DNA from: Glaciimonas sp. PCH181
GTDB lineage: Bacteria > Pseudomonadota > Gammaproteobacteria > Burkholderiales > Burkholderiaceae_D
Assembly (NCBI RefSeq): GCF_003056055.1
Contig: NZ_PYFP01000002.1
Coordinates: forward strand, 1,488,001 to 1,552,000
Reading direction: 5' to 3'
Length of the DNA: 64,000 nt
Positions 41,785 through 52,670 of this stretch are shown piece after piece (position 1 is the first letter of the stretch; every line of letters starts with the position of its first letter). Position numbers and translations under genes: made by a program. The notes under the pieces are model-generated. The model was not told where the DNA came from. It saw only the letters and a list, made by a program, of their open reading frames with translations, and searched no databases.

Positions 41785-41890
41785 GTAAGACTTACGCAAA
41801 AGCGGCCCGGCGGCGTGATAACTCATCTGGCCGCGCCGCCTGTCGTCGAAGGCGGGTTGGCTTGCCGAAACACTTTTGCGTAAGTCCTAC
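41785..41890. mobile_element. 106-bp MITE-like element between gatC and gatA
   Basis: Two 18-bp terminal inverted repeats, GTAAGACTTACGCAAAAG and the complement of GTAGGACTTACGCAAAAG, match at 17 of 18 positions and enclose about 70 GC-rich bases without an open frame. The flanks are AT-rich. No clear target duplication is visible. It is too short to code for a transposase, so it would depend on one elsewhere. The remaining 211 bases to gatC show no feature. Confidence 0.6.
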
Positions 41891-42101
41891 ACTAAGGACG
41901 GGTTGACTATTTCTCTCGCAATTCAGATCACGGTGAACGGGATTCTAAAGAGATTGCAAATAGCGCATTTATCTGAAAGTAATTGCTTCGATGTATCTTT
42001 TTCGTTCCAATGCCATTGCTATGCTTTAAATATAATGAGACGGCGCAACAAAATTATTGAATTAATTGCGCAACAACTGTCTTATATTTCTGTTGAGCAA
42101 G

Positions 42102-42404
42102 TTATTCGATCACTTTTGGCACTAAATAGAGGCCATCCTCGGTTGCCGGGGCCGAACGTTGGTAATCTTCGCGACGATTGGCTTCAGTGACGACATCGTC
42201 GCGCAGGCGCAGCGAAAGATCGGCCTGTAGCGCGGCGATAGGATGACTTAAAGGTTCGATACCGGTGGTATCAACAGCGCGTAACTGCTCAACTAAAGAG
42301 AAAATACCGTTAAGTTTGTCCAGCGTCGCCGTGGCTTGATCTTCTGTGAGTTCAAGGCGTGCAAGATTGGCAATGCGTTTAACGTCGGAAAGGGCTAATG
42401 ACAT
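42102..42404 (-). CDS. gatC: Asp/Glu-tRNA(Asn/Gln) amidotransferase subunit C
   Basis: GatC is the small subunit that wraps around GatA. From [19 protein letters not shown] the protein has 100 residues, the usual size; a longer upstream frame lacks similarity. Blocks [25 protein letters not shown] and LRDD fit the family. It is separated from gatA by 339 bases containing the inverted-repeat element. It is divergent from mreB. Confidence 0.92.
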   Translation of the reverse strand: MSLALSDVKRIANLARLELTEDQATATLDKLNGIFSLVEQLRAVDTTGIEPLSHPIAALQADLSLRLRDDVVTEANRREDYQRSAPATEDGLYLVPKVIE

Positions 42405-42630
42405 GTTTTTGGGTGGCGCTAAAGGGCGCAGCTTAAAGTGTTGTGTGAAATGCTCTAATGTCGGTAAAAACTTGTTAAAGCTTTGTAAAAGGCAACCATT
42501 TCTAGCCTTTTGCTGATCAATCTGGTTCAAATTATAAGGTAGAATGTCGGGTCCATGCCGCATGTCGCAGAAGTACGGCTTTAAAAATCGCAGTATCTGA
42601 CCAGAGTCCGCAAGTTGCAAATGCTTGTTG

Positions 42631-42685
42631 CCAATAGTGATGCCACTATTGCATCGCTGTAAATTGCAATAAGTATCACTATTGG
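42631..42685. repeat. Large inverted repeat in the gatC/mreB divergent region
   Basis: CCAATAGTGAT (42631-42641) and ATCACTATTGG (42675-42685) are perfect complements, and inside them ACTATTGCA (42645-42653) pairs with TGCAATAAGT (42665-42674) with one bulge. The left arm is itself palindromic (CAATAGTG-ATGC-CACTATTG). CACTATTG thus occurs three times. The 386-base gap 42405-42790 holds nothing else I can name. Confidence 0.6.
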
Positions 42686-42739
42686 ATGGTGTCAGGCCGC
42701 AGGTTTTTAAAGAACGCTGAAGCTGCCCATGTGCACTAG

Positions 42740-43835
<1,096 letters not shown>

Positions 43836-43892
43836 TTCTTATAGATGACGTGTGCTGCCTGCCAGACTTCGGTTTTGTGGCAGTTCGCCAGT

Positions 43893-43930
43893 GGCTGGGC
43901 CGGGTATTCCTGGCTCGGCCTTTCGTTTTA
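43893..43930 (+). terminator. Terminator between mreB and mreC
   Basis: GGCTGGGCCGGG pairs with CCTGGCTCGGCC (12 bp including three G-T pairs, 4-base loop), followed by TTTCGTTTT. The rest of the 308-base gap 43836-44143 is AT-rich, with a palindrome TTAATAGT-AAA-ACTATTAA at 44031-44049. Confidence 0.6.
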
Positions 43931-44143
43931 GCGTTATCTTTGTGATGTATATTCCCAATCAATCGTTGGGCGGACTACGGAATGCGAAGCGAAAAAATGA
44001 CCGGCGTGGCTATTGCTGTTTTTTGTGATGTTAATAGTAAAACTATTAATTAAAAAATAACGATACACCACCTCGGGCAATTTTATAGCCGCTTCTTTCT
44101 TAGTTCGACCGGCTCCTTATAACTGACAAACTGTTTGCCATCG

Positions 44144-45199
44144 ATGGAATACAGCCCGCCGCCACTCTTCAAGCAAGGCGCTTCGGCACGCGTGAAGGCG
44201 ATCGTTTGTACGTTACTCGCCTTGGCACTTCTGGTTGCAGATGCACGTTTGCATGCGCTCACTCTTCTGCGGCAAGCCGTCGGGACGGTACTGTACCCGG
44301 TGCAGGCGATTGCCCTGATGCCGCGTGACGCCGCCTATCGCATGGTGGATTATTTTTCTTCGCTGTCCTCAGTCGAGAAAGAAAACCGCGAACTGCGTAA
44401 CGAACAAGCGGCGCGTGCACAACAAATTCAGCAAGCCCAATTACTCGCGGTAGAGAACATCCAGCTGCGCAGATTACTTGGCGCGCAACAGCAACTACCC
44501 GTCAAATCTATCATGAGCGAGATTCTCTATGATGCGCGTGATCCATTCACCCGCAAAATAGTCATGGATCGCGGCGCGCAGCAAGGCGTGCGTACCGGTC
44601 AGCCGGTGATCGACGATGCAGGAATAGTCGGTCAGGTCACGCGGGTCTTCCCATTCACCGCCGAAGTGACATTGTTGACCGATAAAGATCAGGCGATTCC
44701 GGTACAAGTGCTGCGCAATGGTTTGCGCAGTGTCGCGTATGGTCGTGGGCAATCCGGATTTCTGGATTTACGCTTTATGGCCGCGAATGCCGATATCAAA
44801 AAAGACGACGTACTTGTCACCTCTGGCATTGATGGCGTTTATCCTCCGGGTCTGGCGGTAGCAAAAGTCGTTCTGGTTGAAAACAAATCCGCCGACGCCT
44901 TCGCGCATATTGTGTGCGAACCTGCCGCAGGGATTGATCGCCATAAGCAATTGCTGATCTTGCTGGTCGATCCCAATCCGATAGCACGCCCTGACGACAT
45001 CGTGAAGCCGAGTAACGGCAAAGTGGACACCTTGAGCAAGCGACGTTTGACCGATAGTCCGAGAGAAAAAGCGCAAGAAGCGGCCAAAGAAGCGGATATC
45101 GAAGCCAATAAAGACGCCGCCAAAGTAGCTGCGAAAGCCGCCATCGAGGATGCAAAAACCAGCGCTACGCGCAAGAATCCGCAGGAGCGTGGCCGATGA
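44144..45199 (+). CDS. mreC: Rod-shape protein MreC
   Basis: MreC is a bitopic membrane protein of the elongasome that binds PBP2. One membrane segment (VKAIVCTLLALALLVAD) is followed by a coiled coil (residues about 70-112) and the periplasmic beta domain. A Lys/Ala/Asp-rich tail of about 60 residues extends the C-terminus. The ATG of MEYSPPPLFKQG is the common start in related proteins; a TTG nine bases upstream is also in frame. The mreD ATG overlaps its stop. Confidence 0.93.
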   Translation: MEYSPPPLFKQGASARVKAIVCTLLALALLVADARLHALTLLRQAVGTVLYPVQAIALMPRDAAYRMVDYFSSLSSVEKENRELRNEQAARAQQIQQAQLLAVENIQLRRLLGAQQQLPVKSIMSEILYDARDPFTRKIVMDRGAQQGVRTGQPVIDDAGIVGQVTRVFPFTAEVTLLTDKDQAIPVQVLRNGLRSVAYGRGQSGFLDLRFMAANADIKKDDVLVTSGIDGVYPPGLAVAKVVLVENKSADAFAHIVCEPAAGIDRHKQLLILLVDPNPIARPDDIVKPSNGKVDTLSKRRLTDSPREKAQEAAKEADIEANKDAAKVAAKAAIEDAKTSATRKNPQERGR

Positions 45200-45708
45200 G
45201 CCGACCGCACTATATTTTATTACCGGCGAATCCGCTATTTATTGCATTGACGTTGCTGCTGGCATTTTTTCTTAATTTAATGCCTTGGGGACAATGGCCA
45301 GCGATACCGGATTTTGTAGCATTGGTATTGGTCTTCTGGAGCATTCATCAGCCGCGCAAAATTGGTATCGTCATCGCTTTTTGCATGGGCCTCTTGGTCG
45401 ACGTGCACGATGCCACGCTGTTAGGGCAAAACGCGTTGGCCTACACACTTCTTTCGTATTTTGCGATCATGATTCATCGGCGCGTATTATGGTTTTCGCC
45501 GCTTGGTCAGGCGCTGCATATATTCCCATTGTTATTGTTGACGCAAACGGTGCAGTTAGTATTGCGACTGATCATTAGCGGCAAGTTTCCGGGCTGGATG
45601 TATTTCACCGAAAGCCTGATCAGCATGCTGCTATGGCCGATACTCAGCTGGCTATTATTGGCACCGCAACGACGCGCCATTAATCGTGATGATAACCGTC
45701 CGATCTAA
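45196..45708 (+). CDS. mreD: Rod-shape protein MreD
   Basis: A 170-residue inner-membrane protein with about five hydrophobic segments, the small membrane partner of MreC. The ATGA overlap with mreC, the size and the run FIALTLLLAFFLNLMPW support the assignment. The next gene, mrdA, starts 93 bp later. Confidence 0.9.
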   Translation: MSRPHYILLPANPLFIALTLLLAFFLNLMPWGQWPAIPDFVALVLVFWSIHQPRKIGIVIAFCMGLLVDVHDATLLGQNALAYTLLSYFAIMIHRRVLWFSPLGQALHIFPLLLLTQTVQLVLRLIISGKFPGWMYFTESLISMLLWPILSWLLLAPQRRAINRDDNRPI

Positions 45709-45801
45709 GCATGTTGATGACGCCGATTATGTTGTTTAAGCGGGCCGGTTTTACGGCTGTCCCGGCTATTCTCCGCGCTCGTAACCAACGGCGCACATCC
45801 C

Positions 45802-47781
45802 ATGACAGAATTTAAGAATACCGAGCGCGAGCTTCATAACTTCCGGGTGCGGATTACCGCCGCGGTGTTGTTCGTGCTGATTTGCTTCTCCCTTTTGGTA
45901 GCGCGTTTCGTCTGGCTACAAATTGTGCGGCACGAAACCTATGCCGCGCAGGCCGAGGAAAATCGGATTTCGCTGGTTCCCGTAGTGCCAAATCGTGGCT
46001 TGATTCTCGACCGTAACGGTGTCGTATTAGCGCGGAATTACTCCGCTTATACGCTGGAAATTACCCGTTCTAAAATTAATGGCAAACTTGAAGATGTCAT
46101 TGATGATTTGGCAAAACTGATCGACATTGAACCCAAAGACCGGCGGCGCTTCAAAAAGCTGATGGATGACTCCAAGAGCTTTGCCAGCTTGCCGATCCGC
46201 ACGCGATTAACGGATGAAGAAGTCGCCAAATTTACCGTGCAGCGCTATCGCTTTCCCGGCGTTGATGTGCAAGCGCGGTTGTTCCGCGAATATCCACTGG
46301 GCGATGTTGCGGCCCACGTCATCGGCTATATCGGGCGTATCAGTCAAAAAGATGCCGAGGCTATCGACGATAGTGACGATGCCGCCAATTACAAAGGCAC
46401 AGATTACATCGGCAAAGAAGGCCTCGAAAAGAGCTATGAAAGCCAACTACACGGCACCACCGGTTACGAAGAAATCGAAATTTCTGCGAGTGGACGTGCG
46501 GTGCGGACCTTGTCGCGGACCTCGGCCATTCCCGGCAATAATCTGATTCTTTCGATTGATATCGAATTACAAAAAATAGTGCAGCAAGCATTTGGCGACC
46601 ATCGCGGCGCGCTGGTTGCCATCGATCCCACTACCGGCGATATTCTGGCGTATGTGTCGCAGCCGACTTATGACTTAAACCTGTTCGTCGATGGCATCGA
46701 TCAGCAAAGTTGGAATGAGTTGCTGAATTCGCCAGACCATCCATTGATCAATCGGCCAATGAACGGCGCTTATCCTCCGGGATCGACTTACAAGCCATTT
46801 ATGGCGTTGGCGGCACTGGAACTCGGCAAACGTACACCGCAACAGTCGATCCGGGATCCGGGATTTTTCATGCTCGGCGGCCATCGTTTCCGCGATGATA
46901 AAGTCGGCGGTCACGGCGTGGTCGATATGTACAAGGCCATCGTCGAATCCTGCGATACCTATTTCTATATGTTGGCGAATGATTTGGGCGTCGATGCGAT
47001 CCATGATTTCATGAAACCGTTCGGCTTCGGTCAAATCACTGGTATCGATCTGGAGCATGAGCGCCGTGGCCTGTTGCCATCGACCGCTTGGAAGCGCGCT
47101 GCCTACAAAACAGCTGCGCGCCAAAAATGGCAGGGCGGTGACACTATTTCATTGGGTATCGGACAGGGCTTTAACGCCTTCACACCGCTGCAAATCGCGC
47201 ATGCCACTGCTACGTTGGTGAATAATGGGATCGTCATGAAGCCCCATCTAGTCAAAATTCTTGAAGATGGCGTGACCCATAAACATACTGAAACGGTGCC
47301 CAAAGAAAGCTTTCGGATTCCGTTAAAGCAGGAAAATATCGATTTCATCAAACGCGCGATGGTCGGCGTGACGCATGCCGGTACGGCTGCCCGGGTGTTC
47401 GCCGGGGCCGGTTATGAGTCCGGTGGCAAGACCGGAACTGCGCAGGTGTTTACGATCAAGCAAAATGAAAAATACAATACTCATGCCGTCGGTGAGCGTT
47501 TCCGCGATCATGCTTTGTACACCGCATTTGCGCCAGCCGATAAGCCAACGATTGCGATTGCCGTCATCGTGGAAAATGGCGGTTTTGGGGCCGCAGCGGC
47601 CGCGCCAATTGTGCGGAAAGCGCTGGATTACTACTTACTCGGCAAGCGCCCCGGCGACAAAGATAAACCCGGCGTAGTGATGCCCGCCATGGATGAGCAA
47701 CCCGCCGATGAGGTTAAACCCGATAATGGCGACGGTGAAAGCTATAAACCCGGTGCCGAAACACCGGGCAATCGTGAGTAA
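45802..47781 (+). CDS. mrdA: Penicillin-binding protein 2
   Basis: PBP2 is the transpeptidase of lateral wall synthesis. The 659-residue protein has one N-terminal membrane segment (residues about 18-40), a dimerisation domain, and the transpeptidase domain with Ser328 in STYK, SCD in the second motif, and KTG in GGKTGTAQV. A Pro/Asp/Gly-rich tail of about 35 residues ends the protein. It precedes mrdB by 100 bp, its standard partner. Confidence 0.95.
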   Translation: MTEFKNTERELHNFRVRITAAVLFVLICFSLLVARFVWLQIVRHETYAAQAEENRISLVPVVPNRGLILDRNGVVLARNYSAYTLEITRSKINGKLEDVIDDLAKLIDIEPKDRRRFKKLMDDSKSFASLPIRTRLTDEEVAKFTVQRYRFPGVDVQARLFREYPLGDVAAHVIGYIGRISQKDAEAIDDSDDAANYKGTDYIGKEGLEKSYESQLHGTTGYEEIEISASGRAVRTLSRTSAIPGNNLILSIDIELQKIVQQAFGDHRGALVAIDPTTGDILAYVSQPTYDLNLFVDGIDQQSWNELLNSPDHPLINRPMNGAYPPGSTYKPFMALAALELGKRTPQQSIRDPGFFMLGGHRFRDDKVGGHGVVDMYKAIVESCDTYFYMLANDLGVDAIHDFMKPFGFGQITGIDLEHERRGLLPSTAWKRAAYKTAARQKWQGGDTISLGIGQGFNAFTPLQIAHATATLVNNGIVMKPHLVKILEDGVTHKHTETVPKESFRIPLKQENIDFIKRAMVGVTHAGTAARVFAGAGYESGGKTGTAQVFTIKQNEKYNTHAVGERFRDHALYTAFAPADKPTIAIAVIVENGGFGAAAAAPIVRKALDYYLLGKRPGDKDKPGVVMPAMDEQPADEVKPDNGDGESYKPGAETPGNRE

Positions 47782-47881
47782 TCCGGGAGGTATTGCATAG
47801 AATGACATCGCATTGAGTGACATCGGATTGAATTGGCCGAATCGGTCTGGAGTATTTCTGTCGTTTACGTAGAACTGAATA

Positions 47882-48994
47882 ATGAATTTGTCTCCCAAAC
47901 ATTCGTGGTGGCGTCTGCTTAAATCGCATATTGCGATATTTGATGGGGCGTTATCGCTGATTATTTTTCTGATTTTATCGGTCGGCATCGTCACGCTGTA
48001 CTCTGCCGGGATCGACTTTCCGGGCCGGGTTGAAGATCAACTGCGCAATATTCTGGTGGCATTTGTGGTGATGTGGGTCGCAGCCAGTATTCCGCCGCAA
48101 ACCTTGATGCGATTTGCCGTCCCGATTTACACCGTTGGCGTCACGCTATTGATTGCGGTGGCGCTGTTTGGCATGGTCAAAAAGGGCGCGCGCCGCTGGC
48201 TTAATTTAGGCGTGGTGATTCAACCTTCCGAAATCATGAAAATTGCCATGCCGTTAATGTTGGCGTGGTATTTCCAGAAGCGTGAAGGCATGATTACTTG
48301 GCGCGACTATATTGTTGCGGCGCTATTGCTGGTGGTGCCCGTCGGTTTGATTATCCGGCAGCCGGATTTGGGTACCGGTACGCTAGTGCTGGCAGCCGGA
48401 TTTTATGTGATCTTCCTGGCAGGTTTATCGTGGCGCGTTTTGATCGGCCTGGTAGTTGTAGCCGGCGCAAGTTTGCCGGTGCTCTGGACCGTATTGCATG
48501 ACTATCAACGGCAGCGCGTGATGATGTTGATTGATCCGACTTCCGATCCGCTCGGCAAGGGATTTCATATTATTCAGTCAACTATTGCAGTCGGTTCCGG
48601 CGGTATATTTGGCAAAGGTTGGTTAAAAGGAACGCAGTCGCATCTGGAATTTATCCCGGAACGCACCACCGATTTCATTTTTGCCGTGTTCTCGGAAGAA
48701 TTTGGTTTGATTGGCAACGGGGTATTGTTATTCCTCTATGTGTTACTGATCGGTCGCGGATTGATGATCGCCGCCAACGCGCCAACCATGTTTACGCGTT
48801 TGCTGGCGGGTTCCATCACAATGATTTTCTTTACTTATGCTTTCGTCAATATGGGTATGGTCAGTGGCATTTTGCCAGTCGTGGGTGTACCGCTGCCATT
48901 TATGAGCTATGGCGGCACTGCGTTAGTTACGCTGGGCTTGGGTGCAGGCATTTTAATGAGCATCCAACGTCATCGTAAACTGATTCAAACTTAG
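47882..48994 (+). CDS. mrdB: Peptidoglycan polymerase RodA
   Basis: RodA is the SEDS-family glycosyltransferase that works with PBP2. The 370-residue protein has about ten membrane segments and the family blocks GARRWLNLGVVIQPSEIMK, LRQ-type IRQPDLGTG, and VGVPLPFMSYGGT. It lies directly after mrdA in the shape cluster, and rlpA follows. Confidence 0.95.
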   Translation: MNLSPKHSWWRLLKSHIAIFDGALSLIIFLILSVGIVTLYSAGIDFPGRVEDQLRNILVAFVVMWVAASIPPQTLMRFAVPIYTVGVTLLIAVALFGMVKKGARRWLNLGVVIQPSEIMKIAMPLMLAWYFQKREGMITWRDYIVAALLLVVPVGLIIRQPDLGTGTLVLAAGFYVIFLAGLSWRVLIGLVVVAGASLPVLWTVLHDYQRQRVMMLIDPTSDPLGKGFHIIQSTIAVGSGGIFGKGWLKGTQSHLEFIPERTTDFIFAVFSEEFGLIGNGVLLFLYVLLIGRGLMIAANAPTMFTRLLAGSITMIFFTYAFVNMGMVSGILPVVGVPLPFMSYGGTALVTLGLGAGILMSIQRHRKLIQT

Positions 48995-49261
48995 TATTTA
49001 AACATGTAGTCGTTGTAGCAACCCATCACGACAAACCAACATGCGCGGCCAATATCGTTTTATTATTGGCAGCGACGACAATCTTCAGGGGTCATTTTTG
49101 TCCCTGAAATCAGCTTCCGCATTTAGCCAAAGATGCATTCCGATTGTCAATTGACGGATGACTTTGATTGTCATCCGCATAATATTGGTTCAGCGTTTGC
49201 ATATTTTTTTGCCAGCATGCGTTCGCATCCACCCAATTCATCCGAGTGCCAGGAGAGCGCC

Positions 49262-50404
49262 ATGTCATTTAGCAACGTCCGATTCTATTCTCGACAGCAG
49301 TATGTCAAATTCCCGGTAACAATAAATTGGCACACCTTGGCATCGCTGCCGATAGTCGCATTAATCCTCATTCTGGCCGGTTGTAGCACTGCGCCGCCAG
49401 TGGCGGAATCGGGGGCATCACCAACTGCCATAAAGAGCAAGCCGTCGTCATCGGCACGCGCCACACCGGTATTACCCCCGGCCAGTTCCGGTCGCGGTGG
49501 TTATTACAAGGATGACGGCCCCGGCGATGATATTCCTGCTGGCTTAGAAAATGCAGCCGATGCGGTCCCGACCATCGAACCCTATGCGCGTACCGGAAAT
49601 AAACCCTACGTCGTATTTGGCAAAACCTACACGCCATTGACGGATGATCAGCCCTTTGTTCAGCGCGGCGTTGGTAGCTGGTACGGCAAGAAATTCCACA
49701 AACAACGTACCTCCTCCGGCGAGCCTTACGACATGTACAAGATGACCGCCGCCCATCCGACCTTGCCCATTCCCTCGTATGCCCGCGTGACGAATCTGAA
49801 AAACGGTAAACAAGTGATTGTGCGGGTCAATGATCGGGGACCGTTCCATTCCAGCCGTATTATCGATTTGTCCTATACAGCCGCGTTGAGATTAGGCTAT
49901 TTGGGAAGCGGCAGCGGTCAGCTGGAAGTTGAGCGCTTGCTGCCAGCCGACATTCTGGCGATGAACAAACAAGCTTCGACGTCGCCCGCCGATGCGCCAC
50001 AGAGCTTTCCAATCAGCACGGTCTCGATGGTCACCTCGGCCGACACCCGTACCCTAGACAGCGCAATACAGGAGGCCAACCGGACAGAAGTGTTATCTGA
50101 TCGAAGTAACAACGCTGCAGAGCGAGAGGCCACCAACACGTCAGCGGTAGCAACGTCGCGCGCCAGTCTCGCACAAGGTTATTACCTCCAGCTGGGCGCG
50201 TTCTCGCGCCAACCGAATGCAGAAATGGAACGGCAACGTTTGTTACAGCAATTACCGGGTCTCTTAAATGCGGTAGAGGATGTTTCTGTCGGCGGTGTTT
50301 ACCGTTTATACGCTGGACCATTTGATACGCGTTCGGCAGCGGAAGATGTCGCTATACAAGTACGCCAACGGCTTACATTAGCGCCAATAATTGTCTTGAA
50401 ATAG
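49262..50404 (+). CDS. rlpA: Septal-ring lytic transglycosylase RlpA family lipoprotein
   Basis: About 380 residues. A lipoprotein signal ends at LILAGC (Cys41). A double-psi beta-barrel domain follows (GVGSWYGKKFHKQRTSSGEPYD; VRVNDRGPFHSSRIIDLS), and a C-terminal SPOR domain (YYLQLGAFSRQPNAE) binds denuded glycan at division sites. RlpA cleaves such strands in Pseudomonas. The start is the ATG with CCAGGAGAG upstream; a 43-residue upstream extension is not supported. Confidence 0.93.
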   Translation: MSFSNVRFYSRQQYVKFPVTINWHTLASLPIVALILILAGCSTAPPVAESGASPTAIKSKPSSSARATPVLPPASSGRGGYYKDDGPGDDIPAGLENAADAVPTIEPYARTGNKPYVVFGKTYTPLTDDQPFVQRGVGSWYGKKFHKQRTSSGEPYDMYKMTAAHPTLPIPSYARVTNLKNGKQVIVRVNDRGPFHSSRIIDLSYTAALRLGYLGSGSGQLEVERLLPADILAMNKQASTSPADAPQSFPISTVSMVTSADTRTLDSAIQEANRTEVLSDRSNNAAEREATNTSAVATSRASLAQGYYLQLGAFSRQPNAEMERQRLLQQLPGLLNAVEDVSVGGVYRLYAGPFDTRSAAEDVAIQVRQRLTLAPIIVLK

Positions 50405-50420
50405 GAAGCGTCCTGATCGA

Positions 50421-50461
50421 CAGCCATTACAATCCGAGGCAATCCCGGATTGTAATGGCTG
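50421..50461 (+). terminator. Long perfect hairpin after rlpA
   Basis: CAGCCATTACAATCCG and CGGATTGTAATGGCTG form a perfect 16-bp stem with a 9-base loop, 17 bases after the stop. There is no T-run; it probably ends or stabilises the transcript. Confidence 0.55.
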
Positions 50462-50634
50462 TGATAAAAATAACTGACAGCAGACTTTTTTGCGTCAGAT
50501 CGCCGCTGGCGGCGTCCTGCGCTTCAACGTTTTTTCGACCTTCTCCCATCCCCCTTTTTCATCCAGATTCGGCGTCTTCTCAGCATTCTTTCCACTGCTA
50601 ATCCAGTCTCGCGTCACACCAAACCACACTCCCA

Positions 50635-50652
50635 TAGTCATCAAAACGTCAT
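50635..50652 (+). promoter_or_regulatory. Candidate Pho box upstream of phnC
   Basis: TAGTCATCAAAACGTCAT contains two GTCAT half-sites repeating at 11 bases, the PhoB spacing, and matches the CTGTCAT-type consensus at about 13 of 18 positions. No convincing -10 follows at the expected distance. The rest of the 50462-50755 gap is unremarkable. Confidence 0.35.
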
Positions 50653-50755
50653 CGTCTATTCATACGCTTGACACATTTGGTAGTGATACTCCGTCCATTC
50701 AGGCTGGCATGTTGAGATGCGAGCACCCTCGTTGTTCCACCGATTGGTGAAAAAA

Positions 50756-51601
50756 ATGATGCTAGAAATTAACGGCTTGTCGAAAACATTTCGCGGCGGT
50801 TTTAAAGCTTTGAATCATGTCAGCCTCACATTCAAGTCCGGCGAAATGGTCGCCCTGATTGGCGCTTCCGGTTCGGGAAAATCTACTTTGCTACGGCATT
50901 TATCCGGGCTGATGGCGGCCGATGCTGGTGGCGGCGAAGTGCGGGTAGACGGTCAGCCAGTGCAACAGAATGGCGTGATCAATCGGAATATCCGCGCTGT
51001 GCGTGCCAACGTCGGTTTCATATTCCAGCAATTTAATCTGGTCGGTCGCTTGCCTGTGCTGACTAATGTGCTGACCGGCGGCTTATCGCGCATGCCGCTG
51101 TGGCGCAGCTGCTTCAAACTGTTTACCGCTGAAGAAAAAGCCTTGGGTCTGGCTGCACTCGCCCGTGTAGGCATTTCGGACCACGCCTATAAACGTGCCT
51201 CTGCTTTATCCGGCGGTCAGCAACAGCGCGCTGCGATTGCGCGCAGCATCGTGCAAAAGGCCAGAATCGTCCTCGCCGATGAACCGATTGCTTCCCTCGA
51301 CCCAGAATCTGCACGTCGCGTAATGCAAACACTGGCCGATCTTAATCGTGAAGATGGCACCACCGTGATCGTGTCGCTGCATCAGGTGGATGTCGCTTTA
51401 CGCTTCTGCCAACGCACCGTGGCGCTGAGCAAAGGGCGCGTGGTCTACGACGGTCCATCGAGCGCGTTGACGGAGAAAATGTTGCGCGAGTTATATGGCA
51501 CCGAAGCCGAAGATATTCTTGGTGGCTCAAATAAATTGACGCGGCCCAGAGTCGACGTGCCAACGATTTTCGATACTGCTCCCGCGCTGGTCGCTGTCTG
51601 A
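50756..51601 (+). CDS. phnC: Phosphonate ABC transporter ATP-binding protein PhnC
   Basis: The ATPase of the phosphonate importer, about 281 residues. Walker [12 protein letters not shown], signature [14 protein letters not shown] and Walker [14 protein letters not shown] are all present. The start is the ATG preceded by GGTGA; a 13-residue extension is unlikely. It is first in a phnC-phnD-phnE unit. Confidence 0.95.
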   Translation: MMLEINGLSKTFRGGFKALNHVSLTFKSGEMVALIGASGSGKSTLLRHLSGLMAADAGGGEVRVDGQPVQQNGVINRNIRAVRANVGFIFQQFNLVGRLPVLTNVLTGGLSRMPLWRSCFKLFTAEEKALGLAALARVGISDHAYKRASALSGGQQQRAAIARSIVQKARIVLADEPIASLDPESARRVMQTLADLNREDGTTVIVSLHQVDVALRFCQRTVALSKGRVVYDGPSSALTEKMLRELYGTEAEDILGGSNKLTRPRVDVPTIFDTAPALVAV

Positions 51602-51685
51602 ACGCTAAAGAATTACCTGCATTCGATGTCGGGCAACTATGCCCTGCAAATAACAATCCCACTGTTTAACGCCAAGGGTTTCATT

Positions 51686-52669
51686 ATGTTTAAAAAACTT
51701 ATTTCCACTGTCACGATGGCTTTTGCTGTACTTGCAGCGGGTACTTCTGCAGTGCACGCGCAAGAGGCAGACAAGGTCATCAACTTCGGTATCATCTCGA
51801 CAGAATCGTCGAAAAATCTGAAGCAAGACTGGCAGCCGATATTGGATGAATTAAGCAAAAAAATCGGCATGAAAGTGAATGGTTTTTTTGCCTCTGACTA
51901 TGCCGGCATCATCGAAGGTATGCGTTTCGGTAAAGTCCAAATGGCTTGGTTTGGCAATAAATCAGCGATGGAAGCCGTCGACCGTGCAAGTGGTGAAGTT
52001 TTCGCACGTGTCGTCAATCCTGATGGTTCTGAAGGTTATTACAGCCTGGTTGGCGTGAATCAGGATAGCCCGCTTAAAAGCGTAGACGACCTGATCAAAA
52101 ATGCAAAGACCCTGAATTTCGGTATCGGCGATCCTAATTCCACTTCCGGATTTTTAGTCCCTAGCTACTATATTTTTGCAAAAAATAATCTCGATTCAAA
52201 GACCGCGTTTAAAACTATTCGCAGCGCTAATCACGAGTCGAATATTCTCGCAGTTGCCAACAAACAGGTCGATGCTGCAGTGTTCGCGTCCGACACCATG
52301 GACCGTATTACAGCCCGTCTGCCAGAGACCGCAAGCAAAGTCCGCGTTATCTGGAAATCGCCGCTGATCGCTTCCGATCCGTTGGTATGGCGTAAAGATT
52401 TAGCACCAGCCACAAAGACAAAAATCAAAGATTTCTTCTTGAGTTATGGCAAGACCGGCCCGAACGCTGCGCAAGAAAAAGCACAATTGGAAAAACTGCA
52501 ATTTAGCGGCTTTAAAGATTCCAACGATGCGCAATTAACGCCAGTGCGTCAGCTTGAATTGTTCAAAGACAAAACAAAAATTGAAGCTGATGCAACATTG
52601 AATGCCGATGAAAAGAAAGCCAAGTTAGACGATATCAATCGTAAATTAAGCGCATTGGCCAAAGCCTAA
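51686..52669 (+). CDS. phnD: Phosphonate ABC transporter substrate-binding protein PhnD
   Basis: The periplasmic binding protein of the phosphonate importer, 327 residues with a signal peptide cleaved near VHAQ. The block [18 protein letters not shown] and the SNHESN-like segment [12 protein letters not shown] fit PhnD. AAGGG lies before the ATG. phnE begins one base after its stop. Confidence 0.94.
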   Translation: MFKKLISTVTMAFAVLAAGTSAVHAQEADKVINFGIISTESSKNLKQDWQPILDELSKKIGMKVNGFFASDYAGIIEGMRFGKVQMAWFGNKSAMEAVDRASGEVFARVVNPDGSEGYYSLVGVNQDSPLKSVDDLIKNAKTLNFGIGDPNSTSGFLVPSYYIFAKNNLDSKTAFKTIRSANHESNILAVANKQVDAAVFASDTMDRITARLPETASKVRVIWKSPLIASDPLVWRKDLAPATKTKIKDFFLSYGKTGPNAAQEKAQLEKLQFSGFKDSNDAQLTPVRQLELFKDKTKIEADATLNADEKKAKLDDINRKLSALAKA

Positions 52670-52670
52670 A

